This document shows, in pieces, positions 1-5,209 of a stretch of 6,416 bases of DNA. The first letter of the stretch is position 1. Each line of letters opens with the position of its first letter. This stretch comes from an uncultured Sphingomonas sp. (lineage in GTDB: Bacteria > Pseudomonadota > Alphaproteobacteria > Sphingomonadales > Sphingomonadaceae), in assembly GCA_946886645.1 (NCBI GenBank), contig CAMPIY010000100.1, forward strand, positions 1 to 6,416, in the 5' to 3' direction. The position numbers and the translations under genes were made by a program. The notes under the pieces were generated by a model. It ran no database searches. It had not been told where the DNA came from and saw only the letters and a list, made by a program, of their open reading frames with translations.

Positions 1-599
1 AGGATCGGCTTCCCGCTCATATTCCCGTTGAGCTTCAGGAAGGCGATGACCGAGCCAGAAAAGGTGATTGCACCGATGGCCACGCCGAGGCCCATTTCGA
101 TGCGGCTGACGAGGTTAATTGTTCCTGCAAGACTGCCATGCTGAATAAGGAGGCCAAAAGCTCCGGGATTCAGGAATGCAGCGGCTCCAACCAATACCGC
201 AGCCATACCGACCAGCGAGTGAAATGCCGCCACAAGTTGCGGCATCGCCGTCATCTGGATTTTGCGCGCCGTGACTAGGCCGATTGCGCCGCCGATGATC
301 ACAGCAAGCAGGATTTCCCCTGCCGAGGCGAAATCTAGATTTAATCCGTGCAAATACTCGTCCGGGGCAGTCCCAGGGACTGTTGGCGCATGGACCCATA
401 GGGTTGTCACCACCGCGATCCCCATGCCGAGCATGCCAGCGCGGTTGCCCCGCCGACTACTCTCGGGGCTCGAAAGTCCCCGCAGCGCGAGAATGAAACA
501 GACGCCGGCAACCAAGTAAGCAAGGACGGTGATTTCAGGGACCACCGTCGCCCAGCCGTACGGATTTTGGCCGGATTGAAGGGCCGCGGCCTCATGCAT
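1..599 (-). CDS. pntB: NAD(P)(+) transhydrogenase (Re/Si-specific) subunit beta, N-terminal part (cut by window edge)
   Basis: PntB is the beta subunit of the proton-translocating transhydrogenase in the cytoplasmic membrane; with PntA it drives hydride transfer from NADH to NADP+. About 199 codons are present, covering the membrane domain; the C-terminal NADP(H)-binding domain lies beyond the left edge. Seen: hydrophobic segments near residues 23-41, 54-70, 93-110, 121-143 and 168-189, and family signatures [18 protein letters not shown] and [13 protein letters not shown]. His127 aligns with E. coli beta-His91, a residue implicated in proton translocation. The ATG at 599-597 is chosen because AAGGAG lies 7 bases upstream, inside the end of pntA2, and the two genes overlap by 8 bases (ATGCATGA), which suggests translational coupling. 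The N-terminus carries about 15 extra residues before the first membrane segment compared with E. coli. Codons ending in G or C are about two thirds here, fewer than in its neighbours. Confidence 0.97.
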   Translation of the reverse strand, partial: MHEAAALQSGQNPYGWATVVPEITVLAYLVAGVCFILALRGLSSPESSRRGNRAGMLGMGIAVVTTLWVHAPTVPGTAPDEYLHGLNLDFASAGEILLAVIIGGAIGLVTARKIQMTAMPQLVAAFHSLVGMAAVLVGAAAFLNPGAFGLLIQHGSLAGTINLVSRIEMGLGVAIGAITFSGSVIAFLKLNGNMSGKPI

Positions 600-882
600 C
601 GCGGCGCTCCTTCTTCTTGTACATCGCCAGCATTCGCGCGGTGACGGCGAAGCCGCCGAAGATGTTCACGCTGGCCAGCGCCACCGCGATTAGGCCCAGC
701 CACTTGGACTGAACGCTGCCCGATGCCGCCGCCGCGATCAGTGCGCCGACGATAATCACCGAGGAAATGGCGTTGGTTACGCTCATCAACGGCGTGTGAA
801 GTGCCGGCGTTACCGACCAGACCACATAATAGCCGACGAAACAGGCCAACACGAAAATCGACAGGATCGAGATGAAGTCCAA
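592..882 (-). CDS. pntA2: NAD(P) transhydrogenase subunit alpha part 2 (membrane part)
   Basis: This 96-residue protein is the membrane half of the alpha subunit, encoded separately from the NAD-binding half as in Rhodospirillum and other alphaproteobacteria. It joins PntB to form the proton channel domain. Seen: three hydrophobic segments (about residues 5-24, 40-54 and 62-82) and highly conserved strings, [19 protein letters not shown] (residues 16-34) and [15 protein letters not shown] (71-85), which match the C-terminal region of E. coli PntA closely. The start is TTG at 882-880. An in-frame TGA at 900-898 and the lack of any other start codon between force this choice, and GGGGAGGGG lies just upstream as a strong ribosome binding site. 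It overlaps pntB by 8 bases. Its partner pntA1 is not adjacent but 2.9 kb away, past an oppositely oriented gene, so a promoter in 883-1047 is expected. Confidence 0.97.
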   Translation of the reverse strand: MDFISILSIFVLACFVGYYVVWSVTPALHTPLMSVTNAISSVIIVGALIAAAASGSVQSKWLGLIAVALASVNIFGGFAVTARMLAMYKKKERRDA

Positions 883-1047
883 GACGCCCCTCCCCGTTCA
901 GTTGCCGGTGTTGTGGCAAGGGAGCACCGGCTTGTCGAGGGTGCGGCAAGCTCCGTGAAAATCTTGCCATTAACTTAACGAGGTTTCCGCTTTTTTAACC
1001 TTTTGGGGAGCAAGGACTGGCGGAACGAGGAAAGGAAACGCCCGCGC
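883..1047. promoter_or_regulatory. Divergent intergenic region between pntA2 and the CHASE2-EAL gene
   Basis: About 165 bases separate the TTG of pntA2 (minus strand) from the chosen ATG of the EAL gene (plus strand), so promoters for both directions should lie here. The stretch 960-1003 is AT-rich against its surroundings and holds TTAACTTAAC (970-979) and TTAACC (995-1000), which resemble half-sites of the alphaproteobacterial regulator CtrA. I could not pick a convincing -35/-10 pair on either strand. The pntA2 ribosome binding site lies at about 887-895 and that of the EAL gene at 1027-1037. Confidence 0.45.
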
Positions 1048-3339
1048 ATGCGCTGGTTGCGCCGAAAGGATCGAGCCCAGGGAGCCAGGCGCTTCCCGAA
1101 GATGCTCGTCTGGGCGCTGGTGCTCGGCTTCCTTTACGGACTCTCCGGCGGCATCGAATATTTCGAGGACGGCCTGCGGACCGCACGCAACCGCATCAAC
1201 CAGCGCGACGCGAGCGGGGACATTGTCCTTGTCGCCATCGACGAGAAAGCGCTTCGCGAGGTTGGCCGCTGGCCATGGCCCCGCGCACGCTATGCGGATC
1301 TCGTCAACGCGATCGGCGCTGCCAAGCCCAAGCAGCAGGCCCATGACATTAATTTCCCCGACAAATCGCTTCCCGCCGATGATGCCAAGCTCGCCCAGGC
1401 TATCGCGCGCAACAGCGATGTAACGCTGGCCTATTTCCTGCGTGCGGGCGCTCGCGACGGCAAGGTGGAAGACGTTCGGCCGCTGCCGATGTTTGCCCAA
1501 CACGCCAAACTTGGCTCGATCAGCGTATGGTACAATTACGCCAACGAAGTTTGGCAAATCCCCTATTCGACGCGGGCCGGCACCGAGCGCTTCCCCGCGC
1601 TTTCGTCGGTCATTGCCGGCGTTCAATCGGACTCGGAATCGAATTTCCGGGTCAATTACGCATTTCAACCAAGCTCAATTCCGGTCATCAGCGCCGCCGA
1701 CCTTTTGAACGGGCGGGTAAACCCTGATCGGTTGGCGGGAAAGACCGTGGTCGTTGGTCCGACCTCGGTTCGCCTGGGGGACCAGTACCGTATCCCTGGC
1801 TGGGGTAACGCCGGCGGAGTCTATATCCACATCATCGGCGCGGAAACGCTGAAAGCAGGACGGCCGGTCGATCTTGGCTGGCTGCCGGGCTTCATCCTGG
1901 CGGCGACAGCGGTCCTGGCCGCTCTGAAGCTTCGTGGCCGCATTGGTGCTGCCTTGCTCGCAGGCTCGGCCCTTGCCCTGCTTGCGCTGCCAATCGCGCT
2001 TGAGCGTGCGCAAATTTTCACCGACATCACCAGCGGCCTGTTTGTCATTATCTGGGTCGCAACGGGGCTTGCACTGCAAATCCTGAAGAGCCGCGGCCTG
2101 ACCAATGCGGTCAGTGGGCTTCCCAACCTGCTGGCACTGCGGAAAGCGGGACATGAGCCCGACCGTCCGCTCGTGGTCGCCCGCATCATCAACTATCCGC
2201 AAATCGTCTCGACACTTACGCCCGTCGAAGAACGCAGCCTGATCGAGCAGATCGTCGCCCGCCTGAAGGTCGGGTCCGAGGTTTCGACCGTATATCAGGG
2301 CGACGAAGGAATATTTGCCTGGACGGTGCCGACCGGGACCGCGATCGGCCATCACGTTGAGGCGCTGGCGGCCCTGTTCCGCAGCCCGGCGAAGGTGACC
2401 GGCAGGAAATTCGATATTGCGGTGAGCTTCGGCGTCGAGATCGGCAACGGCCGCTCGCAGAGCAACAGGCTCAACAGCGCGCTGGTCGCTGCGGACGAGG
2501 CGACGGCAGAGGGCCTTCGCTGGAAATATCATGACCCGGAACGGCTCAAGGATGCCGAATGGCGGCTGTCGCTGCTCAGCCAGCTCGATGATGCGATCGA
2601 CCAGGGCCAGGTGTGGGTCGCCTATCAACTGCAGGTGGATCTCAAGACCAATCGCCTTCGCGGTGCGGAGGCGCTGGCGCGCTGGACCCATCCCGAAAAG
2701 GGCCCGATCAGCCCCAACGAATTCATCGCCGCCGCCGAACAGAACGACCGCATCGAGAAGCTCACGCTTTTTGTCCTCGACAAGGCTGTCGAGGCGGCGG
2801 CGCGGATCAACCGGGAGCACGGCCCGTTCGATATGGCCGTCAACCTGTCGGCCCGTATGCTGGGTGACAAAACGCTGCCATCGCAGGTTCGCAAGATCCT
2901 CGAGCGGCATGATTTGGAGCCGGAACGGCTAACCCTGGAGCTGACCGAAACCGCGGCCCTTGCCAGCGGCGCGGACACCAGCCCCCTTTTCGGACTACGC
3001 GACCTGGGCGTCAGGATTTCGATCGACGACTATGGCACCGGCCTGTCGACCCTCGAATATCTGAAGAAGGTGCCGGCCAGCGAAATCAAGATCGACCAGA
3101 GCTTCGTCAAGTCGATGCGCGACCATCGCAGCGACCTGGTCATGGTTCAATCGACCATCGCACTCGCGCACTCGCTTGGACGGACGGTCGTCGCGGAGGG
3201 CGTGGAGAGCCGTGAACTGCTCGACATGCTTGTCGCAATGAAATGCGAAGTGGCCCAGGGCTTCATCGTCAGCCGGCCGTGCAGCCTCAATGATCTTTTG
3301 AAGCGCCTGGCAGGCGAACGGAAGCGCCGCGCCGCCTGA
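1048..3339 (+). CDS. CHASE2 sensor membrane protein with degenerate GGDEF and intact EAL domain (probable cyclic-di-GMP phosphodiesterase)
   Basis: Predicted to hydrolyse cyclic-di-GMP at the inner face of the cytoplasmic membrane in response to an extracytoplasmic cue. Domains of the 763-residue protein: basic N-terminus; membrane helix 19-35; CHASE2 about 38-270, with the hallmarks VAIDE and GRWPWPRAR (73-81); membrane helices about 276-295, 299-318 and 327-346; a GGDEF-like domain about 350-480; EAL about 520-755. The GGDEF site reads QGDEG (417-421), so cyclase activity is unlikely, though GLPN (357-360) remains. The EAL catalytic set is complete: EAL 541-543, N599, E631 in ELTE, DDYGTG 660-665, K681, E717 in AEGVES, Q737. 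The ATG at 1048 is preferred because GAGGAAAGGAA lies about 10 bases upstream; an in-frame TTG at 1003 would add 15 residues but has no ribosome binding site. The gene sits in opposite orientation between pntA1 and pntA2. The ligand is unknown. Confidence 0.94.
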   Translation: MRWLRRKDRAQGARRFPKMLVWALVLGFLYGLSGGIEYFEDGLRTARNRINQRDASGDIVLVAIDEKALREVGRWPWPRARYADLVNAIGAAKPKQQAHDINFPDKSLPADDAKLAQAIARNSDVTLAYFLRAGARDGKVEDVRPLPMFAQHAKLGSISVWYNYANEVWQIPYSTRAGTERFPALSSVIAGVQSDSESNFRVNYAFQPSSIPVISAADLLNGRVNPDRLAGKTVVVGPTSVRLGDQYRIPGWGNAGGVYIHIIGAETLKAGRPVDLGWLPGFILAATAVLAALKLRGRIGAALLAGSALALLALPIALERAQIFTDITSGLFVIIWVATGLALQILKSRGLTNAVSGLPNLLALRKAGHEPDRPLVVARIINYPQIVSTLTPVEERSLIEQIVARLKVGSEVSTVYQGDEGIFAWTVPTGTAIGHHVEALAALFRSPAKVTGRKFDIAVSFGVEIGNGRSQSNRLNSALVAADEATAEGLRWKYHDPERLKDAEWRLSLLSQLDDAIDQGQVWVAYQLQVDLKTNRLRGAEALARWTHPEKGPISPNEFIAAAEQNDRIEKLTLFVLDKAVEAAARINREHGPFDMAVNLSARMLGDKTLPSQVRKILERHDLEPERLTLELTETAALASGADTSPLFGLRDLGVRISIDDYGTGLSTLEYLKKVPASEIKIDQSFVKSMRDHRSDLVMVQSTIALAHSLGRTVVAEGVESRELLDMLVAMKCEVAQGFIVSRPCSLNDLLKRLAGERKRRAA

Positions 3340-3459
3340 TACCAGGCCCCGGTTGTTGTAAAAGCGAAATTGCCGCTTGGCTTCGGCCACGAACGCGGGC
3401 CGAACCCAAACATTAATCGCCTTATTACTTGAGCGCTCGCTCGTGCTTTTCCGAAGACT

Positions 3460-3496
3460 TGGTTAATTCGTTGCTAACCATTTCGATTAAGGTTAA
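3460..3496. promoter_or_regulatory. TTAA-rich palindromic cluster, candidate CtrA-type site or operator
   Basis: TGGTTA (3460-3465) and TAACCA (3475-3480) form a perfect 6-bp inverted repeat with a 9-base spacer. The same bases read TTAA-N7-CTAACCAT, one base away from the CtrA consensus known from Caulobacter (TTAA-N7-TTAAC). A second cluster, TTAAGGTTAA, follows at 3487-3496. It lies 48-84 bases upstream of the small ORF, a sensible place for a promoter control site. Binding by CtrA is inference; the repeats are seen directly. Confidence 0.35.
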
Positions 3497-3499
3497 TGT

Positions 3500-3536
3500 C
3501 CCTGTCAGCGACACGAGTCGCGTTTTGACGACAGGG
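3500..3536 (+). promoter_or_regulatory. Hairpin sequestering the ribosome binding site of the small ORF
   Basis: CCCTGTC (3500-3506) pairs exactly with GACAGGG (3530-3536), extendable by two G-T wobble pairs at the base. Inside it GCGAC-ACGA-GTCGC (3508-3521) forms a second small stem, so the element is a stacked double hairpin with an unpaired GTTTTGA segment. The outer strand contains AGGGG (3533-3537), the ribosome binding site of the ATG at 3544, so in the folded state translation would be blocked. Whether a ligand, small RNA or temperature opens it cannot be read from the sequence. Confidence 0.4.
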
Positions 3537-3543
3537 GTTAATC

Positions 3544-3630
3544 ATGAAGTACAAGAAGGCGACTGTGGGCCGTGGGCTCCTGAGCTGGCTTCTGGGTTGC
3601 GGCTGGGGTGCAGCTGGCGGCAGCGGCTAA
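3544..3630 (+). CDS. Possible 28-residue small hydrophobic protein or leader peptide
   Basis: I do not recognise this peptide. It begins with a basic stretch (MKYKKATVGR) and continues with a short hydrophobic Gly/Trp/Leu-rich part (LLSWLLGCGWGAAGG) containing one Cys (residue 19), ending in SG before TAA. Support for a real gene: ATG with AGGGG six bases upstream, an apparently regulated leader, and two hairpins right behind the stop codon, the second a terminator. This architecture fits a small membrane peptide, a type I toxin-like peptide, or a leader peptide, or the ORF may be incidental to a small regulatory RNA. The hydrophobic part is short for a full membrane helix. It could be co-transcribed with the EAL gene, whose stop lies 204 bases upstream. 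Nothing in the sequence fixes a function. Confidence 0.4.
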   Translation: MKYKKATVGRGLLSWLLGCGWGAAGGSG

Positions 3631-3632
3631 CT

Positions 3633-3660
3633 GAATTTCGGCCGTTTCCGGCCAAAATTC
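3633..3660 (+). other. Hairpin directly after the small ORF
   Basis: GAATTT-c-GGCCG (3633-3644) pairs with CGGCC-a-AAATTC (3649-3660) around a TTTC loop, giving 11 base pairs with a single C/A mismatch. It starts 3 bases after the small ORF's stop codon and shares its last base with the outer stem of the next hairpin, so the two would stack head to tail. No T-tract follows, so it is not itself a terminator; it could protect a 3' end or be part of a small RNA. Confidence 0.4.
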
Positions 3661-3714
3661 GCGAAAATTCGGACGATCTGCGACTCGGCGCGGATCGTCT
3701 TTTCGCGTCTTTTT
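3660..3714 (+). terminator. Strong intrinsic terminator, possibly bidirectional
   Basis: GACGATCTGCG (3672-3682) pairs with CGCGGATCGTC (3689-3699) over 11 positions, one of them a G-T wobble, around the loop ACTCGG. TTTT follows at once, and then CGCGTC and TTTTT (3710-3714). An outer 8-bp helix CGCGAAAA (3660-3667) with TTTTCGCG (3700-3707) can extend the hairpin, leaving TCTTTTT as the tail. It ends plus-strand transcription from the small ORF and probably the EAL gene. On the minus strand the hairpin is followed by AATTTT, so it may also stop transcripts leaving pntA1, whose stop codon is about 80 bases away. Confidence 0.8.
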
Positions 3715-3793
3715 AAGATGCAGATTCGATTGAATGGCGGCCGGATCAAGGCTGATCTGCCAGCGCTTAAAGCGGGCCTATTTGATCGAGTCG

Positions 3794-4924
3794 TTACTGA
3801 GCCGAATTCAGCCGCTCGTTAACTATTTGACCGCCCTTGGCTAGGCGGATAGCCGAGACGATCTCGTCATCGTCGGGCAATGAAGGCCGGCCCTGTTCCT
3901 TATCCCAGAACGCCGTCAGGAAGTTGGCGAGGTTACGAGCGAACAGCGCCGACGAATCGGCCGCCAATGTCCGGGCAAGCTGCACGGCACCGATGATCTT
4001 CACGCCGTGGCGCTCCACCGTTTCCCCCGCCACGCATCCCTCGACATTCCCGCCGGCTTCGGCCGCAAGGTCCACGATCACGCTCCCCGCGCGCATCGTC
4101 GCGATCTGGGCATCGCTGATAAGCCGAGGCGCGGGCCGCCCGGGGATCAGCGCCGTGGTGATGACGATGTCCTGCTTGGCGATATGGCCCGATACCAATT
4201 CCGCCTGCGCCTTTTGATATTCGGCGCTAGTCTCACTGGCATAGCCGCCCTGCCCTTCGCCCTCGATCCCGGCGACGCCCTCGACGAAGATCGGCTTGGC
4301 GCCGAGCGAGGCGATCTGCTCCCTGGTCGCCGACCGCACGTCCGTCGCGCTCACCTGCGCTCCCAGCCGGCGCGCCGTCGCGATTGCCTGCAGGCCAGCA
4401 ACGCCGACGCCCATCACGAACGCCTTGGCTGGACTCACCGTGCCGGCCGCGGTCATCATCATCGGAAAGGCACGGCCATAGGTCGAAGCGGCGTCGACCA
4501 CCGCCTTGTACCCGGCCAAATTCGACTGCGACGACAATATGTCCATCGACTGGGCACGCGTAATGCGCGGCATCCATTCCATGGCCAGCGGCTCCAGGCC
4601 TGCCGCGGCATAGGCCGCCACGTCCTCCCGCCGCCGCACCGGGTCCAGCGCGCCGATCAGCAACGCCCCGGCCTTCGCTCCCTTCAGCGACGCGGGGTCC
4701 GGACCCATAATACATAAGATTGCGTCGGCATCTTTCAGCACGTCCGCTCGCGGCCCGACCGAAGCCCCAGCCGATTCAAAATCGGAATCGGCGATCGACG
4801 CATTGCCTCCGGCGCCCTTTTCGACCGCGACCGTCGCCCCCAGGCCGATGAACTTCTTCACCGTTTCGGGGATGGCGGCGACGCGGGTCTCCACGCCGCC
4901 TTCCTTCAGGACCGCGATCTTCAA
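3794..4924 (-). CDS. pntA1: NAD(P) transhydrogenase subunit alpha part 1 (NAD(H)-binding)
   Basis: This 376-residue protein is the soluble, cytoplasmic dI component that binds NAD(H) and passes hydride to the NADP(H)-binding domain of PntB. It is about the length of Rhodospirillum rubrum alpha-1 and collinear with it. Seen: N-terminal MKIAVLKE; the catalytic loop RAQSMDILSSQSNLAGY (residues 123-139) with the conserved Arg, Gln and Asp; the nucleotide-binding GVGVAG (172-177) followed by D195 at the end of the second strand; the mobile-loop Tyr in GGYASE (226-231); ITTALIPGRPAP (255-266); and VDLAAEAGGN (284-293). The start is TTG at 4924-4922. An in-frame TAG four codons upstream and agreement with the family N-terminus fix it, although only a weak AGG precedes it. 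It follows the small upstream gene by 9 bases, so translation is probably coupled. Its membrane partners lie 2.9 kb away behind an opposite-strand gene. Confidence 0.97.
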   Translation of the reverse strand: MKIAVLKEGGVETRVAAIPETVKKFIGLGATVAVEKGAGGNASIADSDFESAGASVGPRADVLKDADAILCIMGPDPASLKGAKAGALLIGALDPVRRREDVAAYAAAGLEPLAMEWMPRITRAQSMDILSSQSNLAGYKAVVDAASTYGRAFPMMMTAAGTVSPAKAFVMGVGVAGLQAIATARRLGAQVSATDVRSATREQIASLGAKPIFVEGVAGIEGEGQGGYASETSAEYQKAQAELVSGHIAKQDIVITTALIPGRPAPRLISDAQIATMRAGSVIVDLAAEAGGNVEGCVAGETVERHGVKIIGAVQLARTLAADSSALFARNLANFLTAFWDKEQGRPSLPDDDEIVSAIRLAKGGQIVNERLNSAQ

Positions 4925-4933
4925 GCCGGCGGC

Positions 4934-5080
4934 CTAGTTGGCAATGATGTAGATGACGATCGCGCCGACAATCGCGCAAGCGACGGCGCCATATTTGAAC
5001 AGCTTCAGGAACCCCGAATAATTGCGCTCATGCGCCGGGTAATCCATTTCGGTTGCGGTCGGGTGGGCCTTTTCGGCCAT
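4934..5080 (-). CDS. aa3-type cytochrome c oxidase subunit IV-like small membrane protein
   Basis: A 48-residue protein with a polar N-terminus and one C-terminal membrane helix (about residues 28-46). The string MDYPAHERNYSGFLKLFKYG (12-31) fits the alphaproteobacterial aa3-type oxidase subunit IV family (COX4_pro_2), where a D-Y-x-x-H-E-x-x-Y pattern precedes a single helix. In such oxidases the subunit is small and dispensable. The ATG at 5080-5078 follows AAGGGGAAGAG at a good distance; the reading frame is open further upstream, to 5359, but that part overlaps the opposite-strand regulator and has no family similarity. Its stop lies 9 bases before the pntA1 start in the same frame, so it leads the pntA1 transcript. 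No oxidase genes are nearby. It might instead be a transhydrogenase-associated helper; that is inference from position only. Confidence 0.83.
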   Translation of the reverse strand: MAEKAHPTATEMDYPAHERNYSGFLKLFKYGAVACAIVGAIVIYIIAN

Positions 5081-5209
5081 TCGCTCTTCCCCTTGAAATG
5101 CGTTTCTGCTCGCCGCCGTCTCTATCAAGCCAGACCGCGCGGCCCAAGCGCCTTTTTTTTCCTCGGTCGGCTTAAGACGAGCTTTACACCTTGCGGCTAA
5201 ATTGCCCGG
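5081..5209. promoter_or_regulatory. Divergent intergenic region between the pntA1 transcript and the regulator
   Basis: The 129 bases here separate two genes read away from each other, so promoters in both directions are expected. There is a run of eight T at 5153-5160 on the plus strand and a CCGCGCGG palindrome at 5135-5142. For the regulator, TTAAGA (5172-5177) and TAAATT (5198-5203) are weak promoter-like hexamers with a spacing that is too long (20 bases). No confident promoter could be assigned. Confidence 0.35.

Larger units (their letters stand above)
3340..3793. other. 454-base intergenic region holding a structured small-ORF locus
   Basis: No conventional gene fits here. In order it contains: 3340-3459, where I see only weak short hairpins; a TTAA-rich palindromic cluster (3460-3496); a hairpin covering a ribosome binding site (3500-3536); a 28-codon ORF (3544-3630); a first hairpin (3633-3660); a terminator hairpin with T-tracts (3660-3714); and 3715-3793, which holds a 7-bp stem CGGATCA/TGATCTG (3742-3748 with 3753-3759, one wobble pair) and then the end of pntA1. 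The EAL transcript may run as far as the terminator, because no T-tracted hairpin directly follows its stop codon. Confidence 0.7.

Noticed and set aside
956..975. TGGCAAG on the minus strand as the -24 element of a sigma-54 promoter for pntA2
   Set aside because: The -12 position reads TCAC rather than TTGC, so the match is too poor.
1003..1047. N-terminal extension of the EAL protein from TTG at 1003
   Set aside because: No ribosome binding site precedes it and the added residues are polar and of no family type, whereas the ATG at 1048 follows GAGGAAAGGAA.
1675..2910. Long minus-strand open frame opposite the EAL gene
   Set aside because: It is a shadow of the G+C-rich coding sequence: no family features, rich in Arg/Gly/Asp, while the plus-strand frame has complete CHASE2 and EAL signatures.
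3362..3378. AAGCG/CGCTT hairpin after the EAL gene as its terminator
   Set aside because: The stem is 5 bp and no T-tract follows on the plus strand; on the minus strand only two extra T follow it.
3429..3716. A 95-codon open frame on the plus strand starting at TTG
   Set aside because: It has no ribosome binding site, no recognisable protein features, and it runs through the regulatory hairpin and the whole terminator. The 28-codon ORF in another frame has much better start signals.
5137..5160. GCGC stem followed by eight T, resembling a plus-strand terminator
   Set aside because: The stem is only 4 bp and there is no plus-strand gene upstream of it; it lies between two divergent genes. 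It could matter only if an unseen small RNA ends here.
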